DNA from: Paenibacillus sp. PAMC 26794
GTDB lineage: Bacteria; Bacillota; Bacilli; Paenibacillales; Paenibacillaceae
Direction of reading: 5' to 3'
Assembly (NCBI RefSeq): GCF_000316035.1
Contig: NZ_ANHX01000002.1
Coordinates: 1-64,000, forward strand
Length of the DNA: 64,000 nt
Shown: positions 20,501 through 28,507 of the stretch, piece after piece
How the letters are laid out: every line of letters begins with the position of its first letter
Numbering within the stretch: the stretch's first letter is position 1
Program-made: the position numbers and the translations under genes
The notes under the pieces: generated by a model
The model's database searches: none
What the model saw: only the letters and a program-made list of their open reading frames with translations
What the model was told of the DNA's origin: nothing

Positions 20501-23241
20501 CCAAGATGAGGGAACAGGGGTATGACCTCGGTGTGAGAACCATTATGCAAGGACGGACGATCCGCGGAATGAGTTCAGCAGTGACGGTCAGTGTCGCCAG
20601 TACAGCCGAGCAAGGAGAAGTAACTGGCCAGGTCCATCCTACGCCGATCCAATGTCAGTTCTGGTCCGAATCGCTGGGCGAACCCCATCATTTCAATCAG
20701 TCCTTCCTGCTGGAGAGCATGGAACTGATCCATGAGACGGCGTTGAGGCAAGCTCTGGATGCGATCACTGCTCATCATGACATGCTGCGTGCAGTTTACC
20801 GTGAGGGCGTGCAAATTATTCGCCCAATTGCATCAGGTGCGGCCTATGAAATGACTGTAATGGATTATCGCTCGTTTACGGATCCAGAAGAGGCGCGGAC
20901 AGCGATGCATCAGCAAGCAGACCAGATGCAGCGGAGTCTGGATCTGGTGAACGGTCCCCTCATCCGAGTCGGATTGTTCCATACCAATGAGCGGGATTAT
21001 GTATTGCTCATTGTGCACCATCTGTTGATTGACGGGGTATCCTGGCGGATTCTGTTAGAGGATCTGCAGCAAGCTTACGCGTCTATCCTGGCTGGGCAGG
21101 CAGTGACGTTACCTCCGAAGACAGGGTCGTATGCGGGATGGAGCAAAGCCTTGGAGCGGTATGGGAAGAGTGCAGAGCTTCAGCAGGAGCTCGGGTACTG
21201 GCAAACCGTAGAAGCACAGATGGAAGAAAGAGGCAAGCACTGGAGCGGCCGAGGTAGCGGAGAAGGGATTGGACACCTGGAGGTCAGTCTGAATGTGAAG
21301 CAGACGGAAGCATTGTTGTATCAGGCCAACCGGGCATACCATACCGAGATCAATGATTTGCTGGTGACAGCGCTGGCCCAGGCCATGTGGGCCGTAACGG
21401 GACAAGGAACGGCTGCCCTGCAGATGGAAGGTCACGGACGGGAACGAATTGGAGAAGAGTACGTGATGGACCGGACTGTGGGATGGTTCACAAGTATCTA
21501 TCCTGTGGCAATAACAGGCATAGGTCAAGATCTTGGAGAAGACATCCAGCAGACCAAGGAGATTTTGCGCCGTGTGCCGAACCGTGGGATTGGCTACGGC
21601 ATTCTCAAATGGCTGGGTGAGAGCGAGCTATCCGGAATTGAGCCTGAAATTACCCTGAATTATCTGGGTGAATTCGGTCAGGAGACGAACCAAGGGACGT
21701 GGCGTCTGAGTGAAGAGGAGCGCGGGGAAGAGGTATCGGAAGCAAACCGGTTTGGAACGCCGATCTCGGTGAACGGAGCAGTGATGGACAAACGCCTGCA
21801 GATGCGGATCAGCTATGAACGCGAAGCATGTGATGACCGCAAGATGCATGCTTTGGCCGAAGCGTTCATGGATAAGTTGAAGAACATCGTGAGTCACTGC
21901 ATTGAAGTGAACACTTCCCAACAAGCAAGCTCCCATGCGATGGGCAAAGGAAAGTATGGTGCAGAACTGCTTGACCCGCAAAAGTTTCATCATAATACAG
22001 ATTATCCGGTTCTTAATAGTTATGCTCCTTCTGTGTTACAGCAATTGTTCGTTCGTACAGCAGACACAGTGGTCATGGAAAAAATTGAATTGCAGGGTTC
22101 ACGGACCAAGAAAGAAATTATCGAAGCGTGTCACCAAATCATAAGAATGCAGTCTGCACTGCGAAGTTCTTATCAGATGGATTCGCTAGTGGGTACCATC
22201 AGTGAACATGAGTGGAATCACGTTTGGCATATGCCTTATATCGATTTACGATATGCAAGTCCAGATGAGCGGAATGCGGTCTCTCAGCAAATTAGCAAAC
22301 TGAGTGCCATAGAATTCAACGAGCGATCTTCACAGTTGCTTGTTAAGCTGGTCATTGTCCGAAATGCCGAGCGGCAGCATACGATTCATATTATTGCCCA
22401 TCACAGTGTCTGGGATAAGACGAGCACAGTCATCTTTAAGGAAATGTTTGACGAAGGGAGCATGATGAATACTCCTCGTGAAACATTGCTCTCTTATAGT
22501 CAATATATAGCGGATAAACACAAGCATAACGATCTATTCAAAGGAAGCGAACTGACTTTACCGGGGAATATGGAAAAATGGATTCCTGTTCTTCATGAAT
22601 ATATGGATCATAATGTATCGAATGAAATCAGCCAGTCGGTTGCTTCGGTGATTCCACTTGGACCTAATTTGATGAAGGTGTATACGAAAAAACCTTGGGA
22701 TTTACTCATGCATGCCGTTCAAATTATAGCTAAAGAAAATGGTCTGATCCCACCATCTTCAAAGAGGATTCCCGTTTTTATACTTCAAGAAGACCGTGCT
22801 TATACACCAGGCAGATACAGTCATGTTATGGGCGAGTTTCTGGACATGCTTCCTATTGTGGTGCAGGAAGCAGGAGAAACAGAAACAGGATTTCAATCTA
22901 TACAGGAACAAGTAGAACATATCCAAAAAGCAAAACGGGAGCAAAGTATTCATTATCTTGAACTTGTACATGAGATTGAAGAACAATTGATGTATTGGCT
23001 ACCCTCTTTGCTGTCAGTGAATTTCCAAGCTACATTTGATCTTTCTTATGAGGACTTTAAAAATATGATGACTCTTGACCATTACCGTACGACAAATGAG
23101 ATTTTTGTTAATCGGTTTGCGGATTCACTGGTCATTTATTATCCTCTCTATTCCAAACGCCAAGATAATCTGGATGCTGTTCTTCAGAAGGAATTCGAAT
23201 TATTGGAACAATCCCTTTCCAACGTGACAACATTGATGTAG
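17515..23241 (+). CDS. nonribosomal peptide synthetase, terminal module C-A-T-E-C*
   Basis: A 1908-residue synthetase. Order: C4 (HHIIFDD, His 129/130), A4 (about 445-945, hand-read code DAWLYGLVCK), T4 (LGGDSIKAI, Ser about 988, the form usually seen before an epimerase), E domain (about 1041-1460, HHLLIDGVSW at 1168, GWFTSIYP, NYLGEF), then a full-length condensation-like domain (about 1480-1908) with HHSVWDK (His 1629/1630, Asp 1634). There is no thioesterase, reductase or further A-T. The fourth residue should therefore be converted to D, and release may depend on the last domain. The start has an aggagga site inside the end of the previous gene, indicating tight coupling. The T4-E part is clearly richer in G+C than the flanks. 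Confidence 0.95.
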   Translation: MSKKYRMSSAQKRMFAITEMHGNDIVYNVPMLWKIEGQIDVERLQRSFSQLCARHEPLRTYFVHQKDKFLQVVKEEGDIFLDYEEASEEQIQQLFKEHVRPFNLNEAPLMRAKIVRISSNEHVLMLDIHHIIFDDGTKHVLLSDLCQFYNNEEIPPLRIQYKDYSAWLNSRDMREQERYWTEEFSGEVSTLDLKTDYPRPQQQQYGGRSIDLLLPLELKARVKQLSHHSGATEYMILLACFMVLMNRYTRQDEIVVGSPIAGRVHAETDEMLGMFVNTLAIRGEFRTGMTFLTLLSQIQERCLKAYENQEYPFDELVEKIGVERDPSRNPLFDVMFVLQKNEQGSFKLGDTLLTSMDVGLTVAKFDLTVSVEEVEEGYNVNWEYCDALFAADTLQHMALQFKELVGEIMAQPDLVLSELGLITSAEQKKVLAEFNNTERECNLEKTAIMLFEDQVARAPEHIAVEFQGRVLTYRELNARANAVGAALLEKGVGPDQIVALIATRSLDMIIGIYGILKAGAAYLPIDPEQPLERIRYIIEDSGTSHIVFEENTKKTAAALEEQQGVQILNVAEVQEEIDENPQPSARPEHLAYVIYTSGTTGQPKGVLVENRNLVNLVSWQRSTGELHEDSVMLQKSTYIFDAAVWEIFSILLAGGKLVLATESENRDPKELLELIAKTQVTHALIVPSSFRMILEYAELHQLAEQLMSLQKIYLGAEPLTPDLISKYTQLTGSGTDRLVNLYGPTEATVCATYMQLEEDYGGNVPIGRPLWNTQIYILQDDWLCGYGIPGELCIGGAGVARGYLNRTDLTNEKFVSNPYVPGGRIYRTGDLARWKTDGTIEYLGRIGDQVKIRGYRVEPGEIETHLRNIESVQDAVVVVKTDNTRSDYLCAYVVGEGELDGERIRENLRSILPSYMVPSYVVQLEALPLTRNGKLDKKALPEPDRTSTQTYTAPRNALEEVIATVFREVLGLEQVGIDDDFYTLGGDSIKAIRILSKMREQGYDLGVRTIMQGRTIRGMSSAVTVSVASTAEQGEVTGQVHPTPIQCQFWSESLGEPHHFNQSFLLESMELIHETALRQALDAITAHHDMLRAVYREGVQIIRPIASGAAYEMTVMDYRSFTDPEEARTAMHQQADQMQRSLDLVNGPLIRVGLFHTNERDYVLLIVHHLLIDGVSWRILLEDLQQAYASILAGQAVTLPPKTGSYAGWSKALERYGKSAELQQELGYWQTVEAQMEERGKHWSGRGSGEGIGHLEVSLNVKQTEALLYQANRAYHTEINDLLVTALAQAMWAVTGQGTAALQMEGHGRERIGEEYVMDRTVGWFTSIYPVAITGIGQDLGEDIQQTKEILRRVPNRGIGYGILKWLGESELSGIEPEITLNYLGEFGQETNQGTWRLSEEERGEEVSEANRFGTPISVNGAVMDKRLQMRISYEREACDDRKMHALAEAFMDKLKNIVSHCIEVNTSQQASSHAMGKGKYGAELLDPQKFHHNTDYPVLNSYAPSVLQQLFVRTADTVVMEKIELQGSRTKKEIIEACHQIIRMQSALRSSYQMDSLVGTISEHEWNHVWHMPYIDLRYASPDERNAVSQQISKLSAIEFNERSSQLLVKLVIVRNAERQHTIHIIAHHSVWDKTSTVIFKEMFDEGSMMNTPRETLLSYSQYIADKHKHNDLFKGSELTLPGNMEKWIPVLHEYMDHNVSNEISQSVASVIPLGPNLMKVYTKKPWDLLMHAVQIIAKENGLIPPSSKRIPVFILQEDRAYTPGRYSHVMGEFLDMLPIVVQEAGETETGFQSIQEQVEHIQKAKREQSIHYLELVHEIEEQLMYWLPSLLSVNFQATFDLSYEDFKNMMTLDHYRTTNEIFVNRFADSLVIYYPLYSKRQDNLDAVLQKEFELLEQSLSNVTTLM

Positions 23242-23313
23242 CAGGGATGGAAATATGGTTGGAGACGTATTGAATCGTTTGTAATGAACGTCAGCATAGC
23301 TTGCCACGCGAAA

Positions 23314-23357
23314 CGGCTGTGGTCTGAAATTTATTTTCAGACCACAGCCGCTTTCTG
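23314..23357 (+). terminator. strong hairpin ending the NRPS locus
   Basis: A perfect 16-bp stem (23314-23329 with 23335-23350) around a five-base AT loop; arm CGGCTGTGGTCTGAAA. The T tract after it is weak (ctttctgtgt), but stem length and position 72 bases after the last synthetase make it the likely end of the transcript. Confidence 0.8.
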
Positions 23358-23490
23358 TGTAATCATTCATTGTATAACTCACAAAACGGATGTGGCTTTC
23401 AATTGCCCTATGTGATATAGTAAATATCCTTTTGCATTGCCAGATCTAGGCGATGCAAAGCAAAACATATTCTTAGGAGGTAACTGAAAC

Positions 23491-25671
23491 ATGTCAGACA
23501 GCTTTCAAAGTGCCTATCAAGAAGAAGAGTACAGGTTAGAGCGAACGATGGAGGAAGTGGACAGTCAGCTGGAACGACTGCAGAACATTCCGGTGTATAC
23601 CGGCCACGACTTCACAGAACAAGTGCTGGAAGCTGGACGCGAAGAGCGCCGCACCGCCTTGTCCAAGAGCGCGCAGCAACCCTATTTCGGACGCTTGGAT
23701 TTCGAAGAACAGGGCAGTGGTGCACGGAAACCGCTGTATATTGGCAAAATCGGCGTAGACCGCGAAGAGGTGGGAGAGCATCCGCTCGTCATCGACTGGC
23801 GTGCTCCTGTCGCGAGCCTGTTTTACTCATTTACCGGAGGGGAAGCCTCCGCTACGTATGAAGCCCCGGAAGGGCTTATTGAAGGTCTCGTATATCTAAA
23901 ACGAAACGTTGTCATTCGGCAGCGGATATTGGAACGTGTGGCGGATACATATAACCGTGACAGCGACCAGCCAGCGGTATCTGATGAATTCCTCGTTTAT
24001 CGTCTGGGAGAGAACAAGGATAACAAACTCCGTGATATCGTATCTACGATTCAGGCGGAGCAGGATCTGATCATTCGTGCGGCTAGAAACACCGCATTGA
24101 TCATTCAAGGTGTAGCGGGATCCGGGAAAACAACGGTTGCCCTGCATCGGCTGGCCTTTTTGCTGTATCAGTACAAGGAGCAAGTATCTGCGGAGAAAAT
24201 GGTTATTTTTGCACCCAACCACATGTTCCTGGATTACATCTCGGATGTGCTCCCGGAACTCGGAGTAGGGGACATTCAGCAGCGGACATTCCCGGATTGG
24301 GCGATGAACCTGCTGGGGCTGGAAATGCCTTTGGCGAACACGTCGGATACATTGAACACCTGGTTCGAAACACCTGATGCGCGGCCAGAATTGAATGATG
24401 ATGTACCTGGACGTTACAAAGGATCGATCCGTTTCATGGAGCTTATTCGAGAGTGGCTATCCGGGATGGAAGCGGATTCCGTACCGGATATGGACTTCAG
24501 TCCATGGGATGGTAAGGTGCTCAGCAAGACGGAGATTGAGAACTGGTTCGGTGAGGAATACAAACATTATCCGCTGGCCAAACGCAAAGAACGGGTCATG
24601 GCGCGGGTTCACCGCTGGATTGAGATGGAACTTAAGAAACCGATGCCAGAAGCTGTGCGCAAAGAACGCAAGAAAAAAGCGTCTACTCGTGAGAAAGCTT
24701 ATGCCAAAAAATGGCCTCAATACGAGCCGCTTACATTATACAAACAGCTGTTCAAAGCTGCAAAGGGTGGCTCTGTGCCAGCCTCGCTCAGTGGGCTTAT
24801 TCCAAAACTAGTCATGAAACAAACAGCCGCAGATCTGAAACAGGATATCGTCCGTGAAGAGGATCTGCCTGCATTGGTATACATTCATACATTGGTCCAT
24901 GATATTGAGGGTTCGGAGCGGTTTGACCATATTGTGATCGATGAAGCGCAGGACTTTTCCCCTTTTCATGTGGCGTTATTGGATCAGTTCGTCAAAGGGC
25001 ATTCCTTCACCATACTGGGTGACTTGTCCCAAGGCATTCATGAGTACCGTGGTGTTCATGCGTGGGAAGAGATGAGTTCTCTGTTTCCTGAGGAACAGAA
25101 TGCATACTTTGCATTGACCCGAAGTTATCGTTCAACGATGGAAATTATCGATTATGCCAATACGATTCTGGAACGTGGTGTCAAGAGCGGGATTACGGCG
25201 ATTCCTGTTTTCCGTAGTGGTGATCCGGTTCGGACGTTGGCTTATGGAGGGGAAGGGCGGACGGCGAGTCTGGAGCAGGCTTTGAAGCTGTTAACGGTCA
25301 AAGACTACCGAACTGTCTCCATCCTGACCCGTACACTGCATGAAGCAGAGGAACTTCACCGTGATCTACAGGCCGCAGGCTGGGATCTGAACCTGATCGA
25401 TGGTGGCAAAAAGCAGTACACGGGTGGGCACTCCGTTTTGCCTGTCTATCTGTCCAAAGGGTTGGAGTTTGATGCCGTTATTGTGGCAGACGTAGACCAG
25501 AAGCATTATTTGCCAAATGCGGGTGATGCAAAGCTGTTGTACGTTGGTTGTACAAGGGCCTTGCATGAATTGTGGTTGTTCCATGACGGTGTACTGCCGA
25601 TCTATGCGGCTGCAACACATAATCCCGATGGCGAGCCCGTTACCATTCAGGGTTGGCCAGAGCTTGGTTAG
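23491..25671 (+). CDS. helD: HelD-type superfamily 1 helicase (RNA polymerase recycling factor)
   Basis: A 726-residue UvrD-like ATPase. The long N-terminal coiled region (EEEYRLERTMEEVDSQLER) comes before Walker A GVAGSGKTT (about residue 207), Walker B VIDEAQDFS (about residue 482), the QGIHEYRG and ALTRSYRST motifs, and the late YLSKGLEFDAVIVAD motif. This arrangement matches HelD, which frees stalled RNA polymerase from DNA or rRNA; UvrD/PcrA lack the N-terminal arm. RBS taggagg precedes ATG 23491. It is monocistronic between two terminators and unrelated to the synthetases by function. Confidence 0.88.
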   Translation: MSDSFQSAYQEEEYRLERTMEEVDSQLERLQNIPVYTGHDFTEQVLEAGREERRTALSKSAQQPYFGRLDFEEQGSGARKPLYIGKIGVDREEVGEHPLVIDWRAPVASLFYSFTGGEASATYEAPEGLIEGLVYLKRNVVIRQRILERVADTYNRDSDQPAVSDEFLVYRLGENKDNKLRDIVSTIQAEQDLIIRAARNTALIIQGVAGSGKTTVALHRLAFLLYQYKEQVSAEKMVIFAPNHMFLDYISDVLPELGVGDIQQRTFPDWAMNLLGLEMPLANTSDTLNTWFETPDARPELNDDVPGRYKGSIRFMELIREWLSGMEADSVPDMDFSPWDGKVLSKTEIENWFGEEYKHYPLAKRKERVMARVHRWIEMELKKPMPEAVRKERKKKASTREKAYAKKWPQYEPLTLYKQLFKAAKGGSVPASLSGLIPKLVMKQTAADLKQDIVREEDLPALVYIHTLVHDIEGSERFDHIVIDEAQDFSPFHVALLDQFVKGHSFTILGDLSQGIHEYRGVHAWEEMSSLFPEEQNAYFALTRSYRSTMEIIDYANTILERGVKSGITAIPVFRSGDPVRTLAYGGEGRTASLEQALKLLTVKDYRTVSILTRTLHEAEELHRDLQAAGWDLNLIDGGKKQYTGGHSVLPVYLSKGLEFDAVIVADVDQKHYLPNAGDAKLLYVGCTRALHELWLFHDGVLPIYAAATHNPDGEPVTIQGWPELG

Positions 25672-25691
25672 ATAAAGTTTGCTTATACAAC

Positions 25692-25738
25692 AAAAGGCAT
25701 GACGTTCATGGGAAAGTCCCATAAGCGCATGCCTTTTT
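25692..25738. terminator. bidirectional terminator between helD and the DMT permease
   Basis: AAAAGGCATG (25692-25701) pairs with CATGCCTTTT (25729-25738), with a nested TGGGA/TCCCA hairpin inside. A runs on one side and T runs on the other let it serve both converging genes. Confidence 0.85.
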
Positions 25739-25795
25739 TGCTTTTGTGCGAGAATCGCTTAATTTTCCTAGAAAGAATGACGAGGCAAGTTCAAG

Positions 25796-26698
25796 TTATG
25801 TTACTCTATTTCTTAATCTGGACGAGCGACGGTTCACCAGGAATATGCCAACACCAATGAATAAACCTCCTGCCAATGCAAACCACTGAACATGCTCTCC
25901 CAGTAAAATCCAACTCGATAATACACCAAAGAACGGTGCCAGAAACAGATACGAACTGGTTTGGGCTGGGTCACTATTCTGCAGCAGATAAAACCAGAGT
26001 GAGAACTGAATAATGGAGCAAACAAGCGTTAACCAGAGCAGCGCCATAACCGAGGTGGTATTGACCATAAAGTGAGGCTGTTCAGTCCATACGCTCAGTA
26101 GAAGAAGCGCAGCACCTCCCGCGAGCATCTGATAGGCAGTTAAGACAAAAGTATCGAAGCCATCGCCCCAGCGTTTGATGAGCAATGTGGACACGGCAAA
26201 GGAGATCGCACCACCAAATCCAATCCAGGTTCCGGGGCTAAAGCTCATCTGCCATCCAAAAGTTAACATAATCCCGATGAAACCGAGTATAACACCGATC
26301 CACTGACTGAAACGGTAGGTCACTCTATATAAGAGAGCACTGAGGATAATGACCAGTAGCGGATTGGTAAACGTAATAATGGCGGATTCACCGGATGTAA
26401 TCCAGTTCATGCTGTAGTAGGCGCAGCCCATCACTCCTGCGGATTGGAACAGACCAATGAGGATTATTTTCAACCATGACTTCCATCCAGTAGGCAAAGG
26501 ACGTTTACGAAGGAACAAGGCCATCAAGCCACCTGCCAGTATATAACGTATGCCCATGAGCAGGAAAGGTGGGGCATATAACATGCCGATCTTGCCAACT
26601 GGAAAAGAAGTACCCATGATTAACGTTGTCAAAATGATCAATAGTGTATATTTCAATGGTTTGATGATCCGGGTATCTTTATCATGACTGGAGCTCAT
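25796..26698 (-). CDS. EamA/DMT-family transporter
   Basis: A 300-residue protein with about ten hydrophobic helices arranged as two EamA repeats (about residues 15-150 and 160-295), the drug/metabolite transporter fold. It has a PVGKIGMLYAPP segment in helix 1 and GESAIITFTNPLL in helix 4, as in amino acid or metabolite exporters of the RhaT/YdcZ type. The start overlaps the end of the SDR gene by four bases, so the two form an operon read leftwards. The substrate is unknown. Confidence 0.88.
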   Translation of the reverse strand: MSSSHDKDTRIIKPLKYTLLIILTTLIMGTSFPVGKIGMLYAPPFLLMGIRYILAGGLMALFLRKRPLPTGWKSWLKIILIGLFQSAGVMGCAYYSMNWITSGESAIITFTNPLLVIILSALLYRVTYRFSQWIGVILGFIGIMLTFGWQMSFSPGTWIGFGGAISFAVSTLLIKRWGDGFDTFVLTAYQMLAGGAALLLLSVWTEQPHFMVNTTSVMALLWLTLVCSIIQFSLWFYLLQNSDPAQTSSYLFLAPFFGVLSSWILLGEHVQWFALAGGLFIGVGIFLVNRRSSRLRNRVT

Positions 26699-27438
26699 AA
26701 CGTCTGTCCGCTATCTACAGTAATTAGCTGCCCGGTCATGGATTGCTGTTCCAGCGCAGCACAGATCATGTGTGCGATATCTTCAGGTGAGGCAATATGC
26801 TGTAATAACACTTCTCCACCAAGACGATACATTCGCTCCTCGTTCCCAGCCCACCACCTTGTAGCAACTGCGCCAGGGACGATAGCATTCACCCGAATGT
26901 GTGGTGAGAGTGCGTGCGCAAGTGATAAAGTTAGACCGTGAACTGCCGCTTTGGAGACGGCGTATGGGAGAGAGGAGCCCGAACCCGTACTACCTGCGAT
27001 ACTGCCCAGATTTACGATAGAACCACCGCCAGCCTGTCTCATACCTTCCGTCACCGCACGAGCGCAATGAAACATGCCTTTCACATTCACATCAAGCAGC
27101 TCATTCCAGACGTCATCTGTAACAGACTCCAGATCGTGCATGGGGATATGGTGCGTGATTCCAGCGTTATTTACAAGTGCAGTGATCGGGCCATAGGTTT
27201 CAGTTACTGTAGTGACCATCCGCCGGACATCAAGATCATTGGCAACATTAGCTTGAACGGCGAATGCATGACCTCCCGTATCCAAAATCTGTTGAACAGT
27301 CTCTCTTGCTGCATCTTGTGAGCGGGAATAGTTGACAGCGACTAAGGCTCCGCGTTCAGCGAGCATCTCACTTACAGCACGGCCTATACCTGTTCCACCA
27401 CCTGTGATCAGAGCAACTCTATTTTTCCAGTATGTCAT
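26695..27438 (-). CDS. short-chain dehydrogenase/reductase (FabG-like)
   Basis: A 247-residue classical SDR. It has the NAD(P) motif TGGGTGIG (about residues 12-19), NNAG, a catalytic Ser in NLGSIAGS, YAVSK (Tyr/Lys) and a C-terminal LITVDSGQTL typical of FabG-like enzymes. I use ATG 27438, which has gaggag at normal distance; a GTG three codons upstream is too close to that site. It is first in a two-gene operon with the permease and divergent from a LysR regulator. The substrate cannot be told from sequence. Confidence 0.9.
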   Translation of the reverse strand: MTYWKNRVALITGGGTGIGRAVSEMLAERGALVAVNYSRSQDAARETVQQILDTGGHAFAVQANVANDLDVRRMVTTVTETYGPITALVNNAGITHHIPMHDLESVTDDVWNELLDVNVKGMFHCARAVTEGMRQAGGGSIVNLGSIAGSTGSGSSLPYAVSKAAVHGLTLSLAHALSPHIRVNAIVPGAVATRWWAGNEERMYRLGGEVLLQHIASPEDIAHMICAALEQQSMTGQLITVDSGQTL

Positions 27439-27493
27439 GCTGAACACTCCTCATCATCATCCAGTCAGATGACTGGTTTGGGATCTACTTGAA

Positions 27494-27547
27494 TTGTAGT
27501 CCGGTTTACACATGAAGTATAATGATTGGTAATGAAGCGGATATCAT
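27494..27547 (+). promoter_or_regulatory. promoter and possible LysR site in the divergent intergenic region
   Basis: TATAAT at 27518-27523 has a weak TTGTAG 18 bases upstream (27494-27499). Just downstream, ATGAT and ATCAT arms frame about 16 bases (27521-27547), an imperfect dyad of the kind LysR proteins use for autoregulation and for control of the divergent gene. The promoter is moderately likely; the operator is a guess. Confidence 0.4.
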
Positions 27548-27574
27548 TTTGAATGATGTCAGAGTGGGGGGACC

Positions 27575-28465
27575 ATGGAGAGCGGGGATCTTAGAATATT
27601 TCAGTGTGTTGCACAGGAAGGGAATCTGACCAAAGCTGCTTCTAAACTGGGTTATGTTCAATCCAACGTAACGGCACGCATCAGGCATCTGGAAGCAGAG
27701 GTAGGTACAACGTTGTTCATTCGTCATAACCGAGGCATGACGTTATCTCCAGCCGGAGAAATGTTGCTGACCTATGCAGATAAAATTATTGGTTTGCTGA
27801 ATGATGCTTCCAAGGCGCTTCGGGCGACGAGCACACCATCGGGTCCAATGCGAATAGGGTCTACACAAACTGCGGCGGCCGTGCGACTACCTGAACTTTT
27901 CGTCAGATATTATAAACAGTATCCAGAGGTCTCCTTGTCACTGGTTACTGGCAATTCGCAGATGCTTATGGATCAGGTTATTGGGTATGAATTGGAGGGA
28001 GCATTTATAGGCTGTCCCTGTGATCACCCCGACATCGTTTCTATTCCCGTATTTGATGAGGAACTATTTGTTGTCTATTCTGGTATGGGTCCTACGGATG
28101 AAGATCTTAAGAGTAAACCCATTCTTGTCTACAGCATGGGGTGTTCCTATCGTCAGGTTTTGGAGGAATGGTTAGAGGTGGGTGGTGTTACCCGCCCAGT
28201 AATTATGGAATTTGGAACCCTTGAAGCGATTATTAGTGGAGTTACGTCCGGCATGGGAATTTCCTTATTACCAGAGATTGTGATTAGGCATCAGATCAAA
28301 AATGGATTACTGCGCACGCATACACTCCCCGTCGGTATGAATCGCATGATGACTCATTTTATTACTCGCAAGGATGCCTTTGTCAGTAGTGCACTTCATG
28401 CATTTATGGCTATGTTACCGCGAGAGTATGATATGATAGAGAGTGGAGAACCATCAGAGGTGTAA
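27575..28465 (+). CDS. LysR-family transcriptional regulator
   Basis: A 296-residue regulator. The N-terminal winged helix-turn-helix is typical (GNLTKAASKLGYVQSNVTAR, then LEAEVGTTLFIRHNRGMTLSPAG), followed by a two-lobed periplasmic-binding-like effector domain. ATG 27575 follows gtgggggg. It is divergent from the SDR–DMT operon, the usual layout in which the LysR protein controls its neighbour. The effector may be the substrate of the reductase; this is inference. Confidence 0.9.
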   Translation: MESGDLRIFQCVAQEGNLTKAASKLGYVQSNVTARIRHLEAEVGTTLFIRHNRGMTLSPAGEMLLTYADKIIGLLNDASKALRATSTPSGPMRIGSTQTAAAVRLPELFVRYYKQYPEVSLSLVTGNSQMLMDQVIGYELEGAFIGCPCDHPDIVSIPVFDEELFVVYSGMGPTDEDLKSKPILVYSMGCSYRQVLEEWLEVGGVTRPVIMEFGTLEAIISGVTSGMGISLLPEIVIRHQIKNGLLRTHTLPVGMNRMMTHFITRKDAFVSSALHAFMAMLPREYDMIESGEPSEV

Positions 28466-28507
28466 TTGTAATCAAGGCAAGGCAATCCGTTAAGGAAGTG
28501 ATGAGCA

